Of a stretch of DNA of 64,000 nucleotides, positions 31,056 through 40,184 are shown in pieces; position 1 is the stretch's first letter, and each line of letters starts with the position of its first letter. The notes under the pieces are model-generated. The model had not been told where the DNA came from. It saw only the letters and a list, made by a program, of their open reading frames with translations, and made no database searches. The position numbers and the translations under genes were made by a program. The DNA comes from Variovorax sp. S12S4 (GTDB lineage: Bacteria > Pseudomonadota > Gammaproteobacteria > Burkholderiales > Burkholderiaceae_C): assembly GCF_023195515.1 (NCBI RefSeq), contig NZ_JALPKR020000002.1, positions 4,317,001 through 4,381,000 on the forward strand, read 5' to 3'.

Positions 31056-31546
31056 CAACCACGGCTTCCGCGCGTCCCTTCAAGGTGCTCGGCATCCAGC
31101 AGATCGCCATCGGCGGGCCCGACAAGATGCGGCTGCAGAAGCTCTGGGTCGACATGCTGGGGCTCGAGGTTACCGGCACCTTCAAGAGCGAGCGCGAGAA
31201 CGTCGACGAGGACATCTGTTCGATGGGCAGCGGGCCGTTCAAGGTCGAGGTCGACCTGATGCAGCCGCTCGACCCGGAAAAGAAACCGGCGGTTCACACC
31301 ACGCCTCTCAACCATGTGGGCTTGTGGATCGACGACCTGCCCAAGGCCGTCGAGTGGCTCACCGCGCAAGGCGTGCGTTTTGCGCCCGGCGGCATTCGCC
31401 AGGGCGCGGCGGGTTTCGACATCTGCTTTCTGCATCCGAAGGCGAACGACGAATTTCCGATTGCGGGCGAGGGCGTGTTGATAGAGATGGTGCAGGCGCC
31501 GCCCGAGGTGGTGACGGCGTTCAACGCGTTGGCCGCTACGCGTTGA
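31052..31546 (+). CDS. VOC-family protein, candidate methylmalonyl-CoA epimerase
   Basis: A 164-residue glyoxalase/VOC-fold protein coupled to bioB (ATGA overlap). Two beta-alpha-beta-beta-beta units are visible, with [18 protein letters not shown] starting the second. The C-terminus [20 protein letters not shown] resembles the HPK...GVLIE end of methylmalonyl-CoA epimerase. In the epimerase the metal ligands are two His, a Gln and a Glu. Here the first-position His is replaced (GIQQIAIGG), while the second His (LNHV) and the Glu (VLIE) are present. The epimerase step is otherwise missing from this propionate operon. The role is inferred; a lyase or an inactive relative is possible. Confidence 0.7.
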   Translation: MTTTASARPFKVLGIQQIAIGGPDKMRLQKLWVDMLGLEVTGTFKSERENVDEDICSMGSGPFKVEVDLMQPLDPEKKPAVHTTPLNHVGLWIDDLPKAVEWLTAQGVRFAPGGIRQGAAGFDICFLHPKANDEFPIAGEGVLIEMVQAPPEVVTAFNALAATR

Positions 31547-32033
31547 GCACCTTCTTGATCGGCGGCTTCACATCGGAGCGCTGAGGCGGCAGCATCGGCT
31601 GGTGCTCGCGCGCCGGGTTCAAAATGATCGAGGTGGCCGTTTCGGTGAGGATGCAGAACTTGGTGACCACCGCATCGAGGTGGCTCACGTCGATGACCGC
31701 AATCTCGAGAATCCAGCTGTCGTCGCCGGTCACGTTGTAGGCGTTGACGCACTCTGGCGTCTGCTGAACCAGTTCGACCACGCGCGCGTAGTCGGCCCGG
31801 CCCACGCGGATGATCGCGCGGATGCCGTAGCCCAGCTTGCCGAGATTCACGGTGGCGCGGTAGCCGCTGATCACGCCCGCAGCCTCGAGCTTTTTCACGC
31901 GCTCGGTCACTGCCGGCTGGCTCAAGTGCACGCGGCGGCCGAGCTCGGCCATGGTGAGACGCGCATCGCTCTGCAGTTCGGCCAGGATGCGGGTGTCATG
32001 GGCATCCAGCGCGGGGTTGAAGGTGAAGTCCAT
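31536..32033 (-). CDS. Lrp/AsnC-family transcriptional regulator
   Basis: A 165-residue Lrp-type regulator with a good ribosome site (AAAGGAG) before the ATG at 32033. The N-terminal helix-turn-helix is [20 protein letters not shown] then [20 protein letters not shown]. The RAM ligand domain follows, with [13 protein letters not shown]. It is convergent with the VOC gene (11-base overlap of 3' ends) and divergent from the EamA exporter, which it may control. A weak inverted repeat CCATG-N7-CATGG lies in the gap at 32071-32087. Confidence 0.92.
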   Translation of the reverse strand: MDFTFNPALDAHDTRILAELQSDARLTMAELGRRVHLSQPAVTERVKKLEAAGVISGYRATVNLGKLGYGIRAIIRVGRADYARVVELVQQTPECVNAYNVTGDDSWILEIAVIDVSHLDAVVTKFCILTETATSIILNPAREHQPMLPPQRSDVKPPIKKVLNA

Positions 32034-32148
32034 GCAACTCCTTTAAATCGACGGTACGAAACAAGTAGAACCATGAGTTGTGCATGGCTGCGAAAGGTTT
32101 GCTTTCATACCATGGACGGCGTTCCAATACCAACAAGACAGACCTCGT

Positions 32149-33066
32149 ATGCCGACTCTCGCATCCCCCGCCCAAGCCGCATCTGGACCCGCACGCCGCG
32201 CCTTGCCGCCGCTTCTGTGGCTTTGCCTGGCCGCCACCTGGGTGGTCTGGGGCTCGACCTATCTCGCAATCAAATATGCGCTGATCAGCTTTCCGCCGTT
32301 CTTGCAGATGGGGTCGCGCTTCTTGTTTGCGGGCGTGGTGCTTGCGGTGTGGATGCGCTGGCGCGGCGCTGCCTGGCCCTCGGCGCTGCAATGGCGCAAT
32401 GCGTTGGTCGTGGGGGCGCTGATGCTGGGCGGCGGCATGGGCGGCACGGCGCATGCCGAGGTATCGATCGGCTCGGGCCTGGTGGTGGCCTTCATCGCGG
32501 TGGTGCCGCTGCTGATTGCGCTGCTCAACCTCATCTGGGGCGTGAAGCCGACCCGGCTCGAGGCCACGGGCATTGCGCTCGGGCTGGTCGGTGTGCTGAT
32601 GCTCACGCAGGGCAGCGGCTTCCAGTCGTCGCCCGCGGGGCTGCTGGCCATTTCCGTGGCCTGCATCTGCTGGTCGATGGGCAGCGTGCTGAGCCAGCGC
32701 AGCCTGCCGCTCGCGCCCGGCGCGATGGGGTTCGCGAGCGAAATGATCTGTGGCGGGGCGGTGCTGATGGTGCTTGCGGCGGTGTCTCGCGAGAGCCTGG
32801 TCTGGCCGCCGGAGCCAGAGGCCGTCTGGGCCTGGCTGTACCTCGTGGTCTTCGGTTCGCTGATTGCGTTCAACGCCTACATGGTGCTGCTCGCAAGGGC
32901 TCCGGCCGCACTGGCGGCGAGCTACACCTTCGTCAATCCGGTGATAGCGATGCTGCTGGGCGTCTGGATTGCCAACGAGACCGTGACGCGCTTCGAGTGG
33001 TATGCCGTGGCCGTCATCCTGGCCGGCGTGCTGCTGTTGCTCTTCAAGCGCCCGCAGAAGGGCTGA
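32149..33066 (+). CDS. EamA-family (DMT superfamily) exporter, YedA-like
   Basis: A 305-residue inner-membrane transporter of ten helices in two EamA repeats, from the ATG at 32149. The first repeat begins LWLCLAATWVVWGSTYLAIK, the YedA/RhaT-type signature. The second repeat has SVACICWSMGSVLSQRSLPL and ends AVILAGVLLLLFKRPQKG. It is divergent from an Lrp regulator, a common arrangement for amino-acid or metabolite exporters. The substrate is not determined. Confidence 0.9.
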   Translation: MPTLASPAQAASGPARRALPPLLWLCLAATWVVWGSTYLAIKYALISFPPFLQMGSRFLFAGVVLAVWMRWRGAAWPSALQWRNALVVGALMLGGGMGGTAHAEVSIGSGLVVAFIAVVPLLIALLNLIWGVKPTRLEATGIALGLVGVLMLTQGSGFQSSPAGLLAISVACICWSMGSVLSQRSLPLAPGAMGFASEMICGGAVLMVLAAVSRESLVWPPEPEAVWAWLYLVVFGSLIAFNAYMVLLARAPAALAASYTFVNPVIAMLLGVWIANETVTRFEWYAVAVILAGVLLLLFKRPQKG

Positions 33067-33079
33067 GCCTGCGCCTGCT

Positions 33080-33718
33080 TCAGGTGCCCGGACGGCGCCA
33101 GAAGGCCAGCGTGGCGGCAAGCAGCCACATGCCGGCCGCGCAACTGCGGTTCAGCACCTTCAGGCCACGCCGCGAGAGCCAGCGCACGGCTTGCGTGCCG
33201 GCGGCCGCGTAGGCCAGCATCACGCAGGTGTCGAGCGCCACGAAGATCGAGCCCAGCAGCAGGTACTGCATGCCTTGCGGCTTGGTGATGTCGATGAACT
33301 GCGGCAGAAAGGCCGCGAAGAACAACACCGTCTTGGGGTTCGACAGCGCCACGAGCAGGCTGCGCACAAGCGCGATACGGCCGTGCGGGCGAACCTCGAT
33401 GGCGGACTTGGCCAGCGCCTCGCCCAGGTCGGTGGCGTCGCTGCGCCACAGCTTGATGCCGAGCCATACCAGGTAGGCGACGCCCGCCACGCGAATCGCG
33501 TTGAAGAGCAGTTCCGATGCGGCCAGCAGCGAGCCGAGCCCAAGGGCGACCACTGCGATGAGCGTGACGCTGCCGAGCGATGCACCCGCAATGCCCCAGC
33601 TCGCGCGGCGCATGCCGCCATCGATGCCGTTGGACAGCGCCAGCAGCATCGTGGGCCCCGGAATCACGGCCAGTGCGAGCGAGGCGACCACGTAGATGAG
33701 CAGGGTGTCGGGTGTCAT
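33080..33718 (-). CDS. LysE-family amino-acid exporter
   Basis: A 212-residue membrane protein of the LysE/RhtB family. It starts [20 protein letters not shown], with the family signature [16 protein letters not shown]. Helices include [55 protein letters not shown] and the C-terminal [17 protein letters not shown]. Its ATG overlaps the stop of the rnfB-like gene by four bases. It converges with the EamA gene, 13 bases apart. The substrate is unknown. Confidence 0.9.
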   Translation of the reverse strand: MTPDTLLIYVVASLALAVIPGPTMLLALSNGIDGGMRRASWGIAGASLGSVTLIAVVALGLGSLLAASELLFNAIRVAGVAYLVWLGIKLWRSDATDLGEALAKSAIEVRPHGRIALVRSLLVALSNPKTVLFFAAFLPQFIDITKPQGMQYLLLGSIFVALDTCVMLAYAAAGTQAVRWLSRRGLKVLNRSCAAGMWLLAATLAFWRRPGT

Positions 33719-34344
33719 GGCTTGGCGGCGGGTGGGCGTTGCTGGGCGGCGCGGGCTCGCGCCAGGGCGGCTTCGACGATGGAGCGCTTGCGTGTGTCGG
33801 CGGCCTGTGGTTCGGCGGCGGCGGGTGCGGGTTCTTCGATTCGCTTGGCGATGCGGCGATGCTCGCCATGCAGCTGGTAGCGCTTCAGTGCCGCCTCTGC
33901 CTGCGCTTGCGACCATGCGGCCCAGCCTGTACGGCCCGGCGTTTCGACTTCGAGCGAGATGCAATCGACGGGGCAGACCGGAATGCAGAGCTCGCAGCCC
34001 GTGCAGTGCGCCTCGATGACCGTGTGCATGCGCTTGTTGATGCCGACGATGGCATCGGTGGGGCAGGCATCGAGGCAGAGCGTGCAGCCGATGCACCAGG
34101 CCTCGTCGATCACCGCCATGGCGCGTGGGCCTTCGGTGCCGAACTGGGGATCGAGCGGCACCTGTTCGCGGCCCGTGAGCTGCGCGAGCCTGGCAATGCC
34201 TTCCGCGCCGCCGGGCGGGCACTGGTTGATGCCGGCCTCGCCCTCGGCCACGGCCAGCGCATAGCCCGCGCAATCGGGGTAGCCGCAACGCGTGCACTGC
34301 GTTTGCGGCAGTGCGTTGTGAATGCGTGCGGCCAGCCCGTTCAC
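33715..34344 (-). CDS. RnfB/RsxB-like ferredoxin protein lacking the membrane anchor
   Basis: A 209-residue iron-sulfur protein. A 4Fe-4S (Fes) domain is at residues 15-45 ([28 protein letters not shown]). Two ferredoxin 4Fe-4S motifs follow, [12 protein letters not shown] and [12 protein letters not shown], at about 83-125. The basic tail is Ala/Arg/Pro-rich. The hydrophobic N-terminal helix of classical RnfB is missing, and no other rnf genes are nearby, so it is the soluble orphan type common in betaproteobacteria. It starts at a GTG overlapping the phaZ stop (GTGA) and overlaps lysE in turn. Its electron partner is unknown. Confidence 0.88.
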   Translation of the reverse strand: MNGLAARIHNALPQTQCTRCGYPDCAGYALAVAEGEAGINQCPPGGAEGIARLAQLTGREQVPLDPQFGTEGPRAMAVIDEAWCIGCTLCLDACPTDAIVGINKRMHTVIEAHCTGCELCIPVCPVDCISLEVETPGRTGWAAWSQAQAEAALKRYQLHGEHRRIAKRIEEPAPAAAEPQAADTRKRSIVEAALARARAAQQRPPAAKP

Positions 34345-35756
34345 TTCCTGCGTGCCGCGGGCTTCTTCACGGCGGCAACGGCCACCGCTTTCTTGGCTGC
34401 GACATTCTTCTTGGCGGCCACGGCAACCGTCTTCCGTCCGGGCTTGATGCGGTCTTCGGCCGGCAGGGCCTCGCGTGCGCCGGCGCGCCGCTGGGGCTGG
34501 TCGTGGGCGGCGATGAACTTCTGCACCTTGGGGTAGACCAGTTCGCGCCAGCGGCGGCCGCTGAAGATGCCGTAGTGGCCCGCGCCCTTGACTTCATAGT
34601 GCTCGCGCTGCGCGTCGTCGATGCCGGTGCACAGGCTGTGCGCGGCCTCGGTCTGGCCCGAGCCCGAAATGTCGTCGAGCTCGCCCTCGACGGTAAGCAG
34701 GGCGGTCGAATGAATGTCTTGCGGACGCACGCGCTCGATCTGACCCTTGGGGTTCTTCACGTCCCAGGTGCCGTTCACGAGCTCGAACTGCTGGAACACG
34801 GTGCGGATGGTGTCCAGGTAGTAATCGGCGTCCATGTCGAGCACGGCGTTGTACTCGTCATAGAACTTGCGATGGGCTTCGGCGCTGGCGTCGTCGCCCT
34901 TGATCAGGTCCTTGAAGTAGTCGTAGTGGCTGCTGGCATGCCGGTCGGGGTTCATCGCCACAAAGCCCGTGTGCTGCAGGAAGCCCGGGTACACGCGGCG
35001 GCCCTCGCCCGGGAAGCCCTGCGGCACCCGGTAGATCACGTTGTTCTCGAACCACTCGTAGCTCTTGTTCATCGCAAGGTTGTTCACCGCGGTGGGCGAC
35101 TTGCGGGCATCGATGGGGCCGCCCATCATGGTCATGGTGAGCGGCAGCGGCTCGCCGCGGCTTGCCATGAGCGACACGGCCGCCAGCACCGGCACGGTCG
35201 GCTGGCACACGCTCACCACGTGGCAGTTGCCGTATTCGGCTTGCAGTCGGCGGATGAACTCCTGCACGTAGTTGACGTAGTCGTCCAGGTGGAACTCGCC
35301 TTCCGACAGGGGCACGAGGCGTGCGTTCTTCCAGTCGGTGATGTAGACCTTGTGGTCCTGCAGCATGGTGCGCACGGTGTCGCGCAGCAGCGTGGCGTAG
35401 TGGCCCGAAAGCGGCGCCACGATCAGCACCACGGGCTGGCTCTTGAGCGTCTTGAGGGTGTGCGGCTCGTCGGTAAAGCGCTTGAAGCGGCGCAGCTCGC
35501 AGAAGGGCTTGTCGAGCTCGACGACTTCCTGGATCACGACGTCGTCGCCGTCGACCTTCACCGACTTGATGTTGAACTCAGGCTTTTCGTAGTCCTTGCC
35601 CAGGCGATAGAGCAGGTCGTAGCCGGCAGCCATGCGCTGCGCCATGGGCAACTGGCCCCACACCGCGCCCTGGCCGTAAAGCTTGGACGCCGCTTGCGCG
35701 AAGTCCGAGAACGGTTCCATCAAGGAACGCTGGGCTTCGTAGAGTTGATAAAGCAT
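34341..35756 (-). CDS. phaZ: Intracellular poly(3-hydroxybutyrate) depolymerase PhaZ with Lys/Ala-rich tail
   Basis: Mobilises stored polyhydroxybutyrate granules; 471 residues. It matches the PhaZ1 class, in which a cysteine replaces the lipase-box serine ([15 protein letters not shown]). Further markers are [43 protein letters not shown] and the probable catalytic-His region [14 protein letters not shown]. The last 45 residues form a histone H1-like tail of AKK and PA repeats ([20 protein letters not shown]) beyond the usual catalytic region. A TTGCA/TGCAA palindrome lies 22 bases upstream of the ATG, which could bind a PHB regulator such as PhaR. Confidence 0.93.
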   Translation of the reverse strand: MLYQLYEAQRSLMEPFSDFAQAASKLYGQGAVWGQLPMAQRMAAGYDLLYRLGKDYEKPEFNIKSVKVDGDDVVIQEVVELDKPFCELRRFKRFTDEPHTLKTLKSQPVVLIVAPLSGHYATLLRDTVRTMLQDHKVYITDWKNARLVPLSEGEFHLDDYVNYVQEFIRRLQAEYGNCHVVSVCQPTVPVLAAVSLMASRGEPLPLTMTMMGGPIDARKSPTAVNNLAMNKSYEWFENNVIYRVPQGFPGEGRRVYPGFLQHTGFVAMNPDRHASSHYDYFKDLIKGDDASAEAHRKFYDEYNAVLDMDADYYLDTIRTVFQQFELVNGTWDVKNPKGQIERVRPQDIHSTALLTVEGELDDISGSGQTEAAHSLCTGIDDAQREHYEVKGAGHYGIFSGRRWRELVYPKVQKFIAAHDQPQRRAGAREALPAEDRIKPGRKTVAVAAKKNVAAKKAVAVAAVKKPAARRK

Positions 35757-35777
35757 CGCTGGTCTTGGAGTGAAATG

Positions 35778-35788
35778 TTGCAGTGCAA
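35778..35788. promoter_or_regulatory. Palindrome TTGCAGTGCAA upstream of phaZ, possible PhaR site
   Basis: A perfect 11-bp palindrome (TTGCA-G-TGCAA) ends 22 bases before the phaZ start. TGCA-rich boxes of this sort are reported for the PHB-granule regulator PhaR/PhbF in related bacteria; the link here is inferred from memory of those motifs. No phaR gene is in the window. Confidence 0.45.
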
Positions 35789-35862
35789 TATATCAGCGCA
35801 TTTGCGGCGATGCAGGAGGCCAAACCCTACGTCTGCCACAGTGCGAGGGTCTTCCGTGAAGG

Positions 35863-35900
35863 AGTGTGAAGGAATCGCCCGAAACGGATTCCTTCACACT
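35863..35900. other. Strong hairpin between the aminotransferase and phaZ genes
   Basis: Perfect 14-bp arms AGTGTGAAGGAATC and GATTCCTTCACACT around a 10-base loop, just past the aminotransferase stop on the minus strand. No clear T-run follows on the minus strand, so it is not a textbook terminator. It could still protect or end the aminotransferase transcript. Confidence 0.6.
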
Positions 35901-35910
35901 TTGCTGTCAC

Positions 35911-37107
35911 CTAGATGACTTTGGCGATCGACGCGCAGACGTAGTCGATGTTCTTGCTGTTGAGCGCGGCCACGCACATGCGGCCGGTGTCGGTGCCGTA
36001 CACGCCGAACTCGCTCCGCAGGCGCACCATCTGGTCCTTGCTGAGGCCCGAGTAGCTGAACATGCCGATCTGCGTGGTGATGAAGCTCATGTCTTCCTTC
36101 ACGCCCGCCGCCTTGAGGCCGTCGACCAGCTTCTGGCGCATGGCCTTGATGCGCACGCGCATTTCGCCGAGTTCCTTTTCCCAGAGGGCGCGCAGTTCGG
36201 GGTTGCCGAGCACCGCGGCCACCACGGCGCCGCCGTGGATCGGCGGGTTGCTGTAGTTGGTGCGAATGGCGATCTTGAGCTGCGAGAGCACGCGGCCGGC
36301 TTCTTCCTTGTTTTCGCACAGCACCGACAGGGCGCCCACGCGCTCGCCATACAGGCTGAAGCTCTTGGAGAAAGAGGTCGAGACGCAGAAGGTCAGGCCG
36401 GCGTCGACAAACTTGGCGACAGCGGCGCCGTCTTCCTTCAGGCCGTAGCCGAAGCCCTGGTAGGCCATGTCGAGGAAGGGCACGAGGTTCCGGGCCTTGA
36501 CGGCGGCAACCACCTGGTCCCACTGCGCCGGGGTGATGTCGTAGCCGGTCGGGTTGTGGCAGCAGGCGTGCAGCACCACGATGGTGCCGGCGGGCGCCGC
36601 ATTCAGGGCGGCCAGCATGCCGTCGAAGTTGACGCCGCGCTTGGCGGAGTCGTAGTAGGGGTAGCTTTCGACCACGAAGCCGGCGTTGGTGAACAGCGCG
36701 CGGTGGTTTTCCCAGCTCGGGTCGCTGATCAGCACCTTGGCGTTGGGGTTGAGCTTCTTGAGAAAGTCGGCGCCGACCTTCAGGCCGCCGGTACCGCCGA
36801 TGCCCTGCACCGTGGCCACGCGGCCCGACTGCACGGGTTCGCTGTCGGCGCCGAAGACCAGGCCCTTGACGGCGTTGTCGTATGCCACGATGCCGTCGAT
36901 CGGCAGGTAGCCGCGCGCCGTGGGGGCCTTCATCATGTTCTGTTCGGCGGCCTGCACGCACTGGAGCAGGGGCAGCTTGCCGTTGTCGTCGTAATAGACG
37001 CCGACGCCGAGGTTGACCTTGTTGGGGTTGGTGTCGGCTGCAAATTGCTCGTTGAGGCCGAGGATCGGGTCGCGCGGTGCCATTTCGACCGCGGTGAACA
37101 TAGACAT
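35911..37107 (-). CDS. Class I aromatic-amino-acid/aspartate aminotransferase
   Basis: PLP-dependent transaminase of the AspC/TyrB type, 398 residues from the ATG at 37107 ([20 protein letters not shown]). Markers are [34 protein letters not shown], the PLP-pocket [12 protein letters not shown], the PLP lysine in [16 protein letters not shown] and the substrate-binding arginine region [13 protein letters not shown]. TyrB and AspC cannot be told apart by eye. It is divergent from uvrB across a 106-base gap with a long inverted repeat. Confidence 0.93.
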   Translation of the reverse strand: MSMFTAVEMAPRDPILGLNEQFAADTNPNKVNLGVGVYYDDNGKLPLLQCVQAAEQNMMKAPTARGYLPIDGIVAYDNAVKGLVFGADSEPVQSGRVATVQGIGGTGGLKVGADFLKKLNPNAKVLISDPSWENHRALFTNAGFVVESYPYYDSAKRGVNFDGMLAALNAAPAGTIVVLHACCHNPTGYDITPAQWDQVVAAVKARNLVPFLDMAYQGFGYGLKEDGAAVAKFVDAGLTFCVSTSFSKSFSLYGERVGALSVLCENKEEAGRVLSQLKIAIRTNYSNPPIHGGAVVAAVLGNPELRALWEKELGEMRVRIKAMRQKLVDGLKAAGVKEDMSFITTQIGMFSYSGLSKDQMVRLRSEFGVYGTDTGRMCVAALNSKNIDYVCASIAKVI

Positions 37108-37138
37108 GGAGAAGGTCCTTTGGGATGAAAGCTTCGCT

Positions 37139-37172
37139 GGCAACCGGACTTGCGCTACGCTTTCCGGTTGCC
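37139..37172. promoter_or_regulatory. Long inverted repeat in the aminotransferase/uvrB divergent region
   Basis: Perfect 10-bp arms GGCAACCGGA and TCCGGTTGCC flank 14 bases (CTTGCGCTACGCTT) that can pair further through GCG/CGC. It lies 31 bases before the aminotransferase ATG on the minus strand and 41 before the uvrB ATG on the plus. It could be a leader hairpin or a two-way operator; the sequence alone does not decide. Confidence 0.5.
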
Positions 37173-37213
37173 TTGAATTTTACCGGCGCCATCGCCACCT
37201 GTCGGGAACAGCC

Positions 37214-39331
37214 ATGCCAGAGAACAACGAAGCCATAGCAGACCTGAAGAAACTGGACCCGATCGGTCCGGCCAAGCAGGGCGAATTCATCAAGTACCCC
37301 GATTCGCCTTTCGAGCTTTTCCAGCCGTATCCGCCGGCCGGAGACCAGCCGAAGGCGATCGACGGGCTGGTGGAGGGTGTGCTCGACGGCGAGGTGTTCC
37401 AGACGCTGCTGGGCGTGACGGGCTCGGGCAAGACCTTCACCATGGCCAACGTGATTGCGCGGCTGGGCCGCCCGGCCATCGTTTTTGCGCCCAACAAGAC
37501 GCTGGCGGCGCAGCTCTACAGCGAGTTTCGCGAGTTCTTTCCCAAGAACGCGGTCGAGTACTTCGTGAGCTACTACGACTACTACCAGCCCGAGGCCTAT
37601 GTGCCCCAGCGCGACCTGTTCATCGAGAAGGACTCGTCGATCAACGAGCACATCGAGCAGATGCGGCTTTCGGCCACCAAGAGCGTGCTGGAGCGGCGCG
37701 ACACGGTCATTGTGGCTACGGTGAGCGCCATTTACGGCATCGGCACGCCCGAGGACTACACGCAGATGCGTTTCATCATGCGGGTGGGCGACAAGATCGG
37801 CCAGCGCGACGTGATCGGGCGGCTGATTCGCATGCAGTACACCCGCAACGAGCAGGACTTTTCGCGCGGCACCTTCCGCGTGCGCGGCGACACCATCGAC
37901 GTGTTTCCGGCGGAGCACAGCGAACTGGCGATCCGCATCGAACTGTTCGACGACGAAATCGAGTCGCTGCAGCTCTTCGATCCGCTCACGGGCCGCATCC
38001 GCCAGAAGATTCCGCGCTTTACGGTATATCCGTCGAGCCACTACGTGACGCCGCGCGACAAAGTGCTGGGCGCGGTGGAAACCATCAAGATCGAGCTGGC
38101 CGAGCGGCTCAAGGAATTCGTCAGCCAGGGCAAGCTGGTCGAGGCGCAGCGGTTGGAGCAGCGCACCCGCTTCGACCTGGAAATGCTGGCCGAAATCGGC
38201 CACTGCAAGGGCATCGAGAACTACACGCGCCACCTCTCGGGGGCGGCGCCGGGCGAACCGCCGGCCACGCTGACCGACTACCTGCCCAAAGACGCCCTGA
38301 TGTTCCTCGACGAGAGCCACCAGATGGTCGGCCAGCTCAGCGCCATGTACAACGGCGACCGGGCGCGCAAGACCACGCTGGTCGAATACGGCTTCCGGCT
38401 GCCGAGCGCCTTGGACAACCGGCCGCTCAAGCTGGAGGAGTTCGAAACGCGCATGCGCCAGTGCATCTTCGTTTCGGCCACCCCGGCGCAGTACGAAAAG
38501 GACCATGCCGGCAACGTGGTGGAGCAGCTGGTTCGGCCAACCGGCCTGATCGACCCCGAGGTGGAAGTGCGCCCCGCCACGCACCAGGTGGACGACGTAC
38601 TGGGCGAGATCCGCATCCGGGTGGAAAAGAACGAGCGCGTGCTCATCACCACGCTGACCAAGCGCATGGCCGAGCAGCTGACCGACTACCTGGGCGACAA
38701 CGGGGTGAAGGTGCGCTACCTCCACAGCGACGTCGACACGGTGGAGCGGGTGGAAATATTGCGCGACCTGCGGCTGGGCACTTTCGACGTGCTGGTGGGC
38801 ATCAACCTGCTGCGGGAAGGCCTGGACATTCCGGAGGTGTCGCTCGTCGCCATCCTGGACGCCGACAAGGAAGGTTTTCTGCGCGCCGAGCGTTCGCTCA
38901 TCCAGACCATCGGCCGCGCAGCCCGAAACCTGAACGGCAAGGCCATCCTCTATGCCGACCGGATGACCGACTCGATGAAAAAGGCGATTGACGAGACCGA
39001 GCGCCGCCGGGCCCGTCAAATTGCCTATAACGAGGCCAACGGAATCACCCCGCGGAGCATCGTCAAGCAGGTGCGCGACCTGATCGACGGCGTGTACAGC
39101 GAAAAGACGGGCAAGGAAATGGCCAAGCTCGACCTGGAACGCGCCAAGGTCGAGGACATGAGCGAAAAAGACATCGCCCGGGAAATCAAGCGGCTCGAAA
39201 AGCTCATGCTCGAGCACGCCCGCAACCTCGAATTCGAGAAGGCGGCCCGTGTGCGCGACCAGCTGGCGCTGCTGCGGGAGCAGGCTTTTGGTGCCTCCGG
39301 CGGCGACAACATCGCGGTTCTGCCGTCGTAG
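37214..39331 (+). CDS. uvrB: UvrABC excinuclease subunit B
   Basis: Damage-verifying helicase-like subunit of nucleotide excision repair; 705 residues from the ATG at 37214 ([20 protein letters not shown]). The Walker A motif is [17 protein letters not shown] and the beta-hairpin is [12 protein letters not shown]. Helicase motifs include [38 protein letters not shown] and the arginine-finger QTIGRAARN. The C-terminal UVR domain is [20 protein letters not shown]. The N-terminus is slightly longer than in E. coli. A short palindrome CCGGCGCGCCGG then TTTCTTC right after the stop may act as a weak terminator. Confidence 0.98.
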   Translation: MPENNEAIADLKKLDPIGPAKQGEFIKYPDSPFELFQPYPPAGDQPKAIDGLVEGVLDGEVFQTLLGVTGSGKTFTMANVIARLGRPAIVFAPNKTLAAQLYSEFREFFPKNAVEYFVSYYDYYQPEAYVPQRDLFIEKDSSINEHIEQMRLSATKSVLERRDTVIVATVSAIYGIGTPEDYTQMRFIMRVGDKIGQRDVIGRLIRMQYTRNEQDFSRGTFRVRGDTIDVFPAEHSELAIRIELFDDEIESLQLFDPLTGRIRQKIPRFTVYPSSHYVTPRDKVLGAVETIKIELAERLKEFVSQGKLVEAQRLEQRTRFDLEMLAEIGHCKGIENYTRHLSGAAPGEPPATLTDYLPKDALMFLDESHQMVGQLSAMYNGDRARKTTLVEYGFRLPSALDNRPLKLEEFETRMRQCIFVSATPAQYEKDHAGNVVEQLVRPTGLIDPEVEVRPATHQVDDVLGEIRIRVEKNERVLITTLTKRMAEQLTDYLGDNGVKVRYLHSDVDTVERVEILRDLRLGTFDVLVGINLLREGLDIPEVSLVAILDADKEGFLRAERSLIQTIGRAARNLNGKAILYADRMTDSMKKAIDETERRRARQIAYNEANGITPRSIVKQVRDLIDGVYSEKTGKEMAKLDLERAKVEDMSEKDIAREIKRLEKLMLEHARNLEFEKAARVRDQLALLREQAFGASGGDNIAVLPS

Positions 39332-39400
39332 GCCGGCGCGCCGGTTTCTTCAAGCGGTTTGCGCTGGGGTTTACCCGAGCAGAGTCCAGGGGCTTCTGCT

Positions 39401-39425
39401 ATACTTGACCGAAACACTCAACAAC
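39401..39425 (+). promoter_or_regulatory. IscR type-1 binding site / iscR promoter
   Basis: The 25 bases starting ATACTTGACCGAAACACTCA match the E. coli IscR type-1 consensus (ATASYYGACTRWWWYAGTCRRSTAT, as remembered) at 21 positions. The site is 138 bases before the iscR ATG, and a TTGACC hexamer inside it can serve as -35. Feedback repression of the isc operon by cluster-loaded IscR is therefore likely. The rest of the 231-base gap to iscR shows no other feature. Confidence 0.75.
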
Positions 39426-39562
39426 AAAAAAGAACTTCGCGATGAAGAACCGATCCCACTGGCTGGTTCACCAGCGTCAGGGGTCGGGCAGGGCGGAGAC
39501 GAAGTCACCGCGGCCCCGGGCCACGGTGTCATTTCAACGGTAAGCACTTGAAGGAGCTTGCG

Positions 39563-40099
39563 ATGCGTCTCACTACCAAAGGCCGTTTTGCGGTCACAGC
39601 AATGATCGATCTGGCGCTGCGTCAGAACACCGGTCCGGTCACGCTGGCTGCGATCAGCCAGCGGCAGCAGATTTCGTTGTCGTATCTCGAACAGCTGTTC
39701 GGCAAACTGCGCCGCCACGAGCTGGTCGAGTCGACCCGCGGCCCCGGCGGCGGCTACAGCCTTGGCCGCAAGGCTGCGGATATCACCGTCGCAGACATCA
39801 TTGTTTCCGTCGATGAGCCCATCGATGCCACGCAGTGCGGCGGCAAGGAAAACTGCCTTGGCGAAGCCGGCCGCTGCATGACGCACGAGCTCTGGGCCTC
39901 GCTCAACCAGCGCATGGTCGAGTTTCTCGACTCCGTCACGCTGCAAAAGCTGGTCGACGACCAGATCGCCAAGGGCGTGCAGATCGAGAACAAGCCGGTC
40001 GTCAAGCGCGCCATTTCCGCGCAGCCGGTGGTCAAGCCGATTCGCGTGAATGCGCCAAACTCGGTCTTTGCCCTCGGCAACGTGTTCGCGAAGTCCTGA
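39563..40099 (+). CDS. iscR: Iron-sulfur cluster regulator IscR
   Basis: Rrf2-family regulator that binds a 2Fe-2S cluster and represses the isc operon; 178 residues from the ATG at 39563 with ribosome site AAGGAG. The winged helix is [20 protein letters not shown] then [20 protein letters not shown]. The wing is [13 protein letters not shown]. The cluster cysteines are 92, 98 and 105 ([14 protein letters not shown]), with His 108 close by. The C-terminal tail is longer than in E. coli. It heads the isc gene cluster. Confidence 0.97.
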   Translation: MRLTTKGRFAVTAMIDLALRQNTGPVTLAAISQRQQISLSYLEQLFGKLRRHELVESTRGPGGGYSLGRKAADITVADIIVSVDEPIDATQCGGKENCLGEAGRCMTHELWASLNQRMVEFLDSVTLQKLVDDQIAKGVQIENKPVVKRAISAQPVVKPIRVNAPNSVFALGNVFAKS

Positions 40100-40184
40100 T
40101 GTCCTGAGTTGTGGCGCGCCTGAGGGCGCCGCCACCAGAAGCGCAGATCAAAGAAAACAACCCCCACGCCAGCCCGAGCCAGCC

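Noticed and set aside
37199..37212. CTGT-N5-ACAG just before uvrB as a LexA box
   Set aside because: The spacing is five bases instead of the eight needed between CTGT and ACAG, so it does not fit the SOS operator.
35894..39217. A 1107-codon open frame on the minus strand across the aminotransferase and uvrB
   Set aside because: It is antisense to two well-supported genes; its translation is rich in Arg, His, Val and Leu and lacks any domain. Such frames are common in high-GC DNA.
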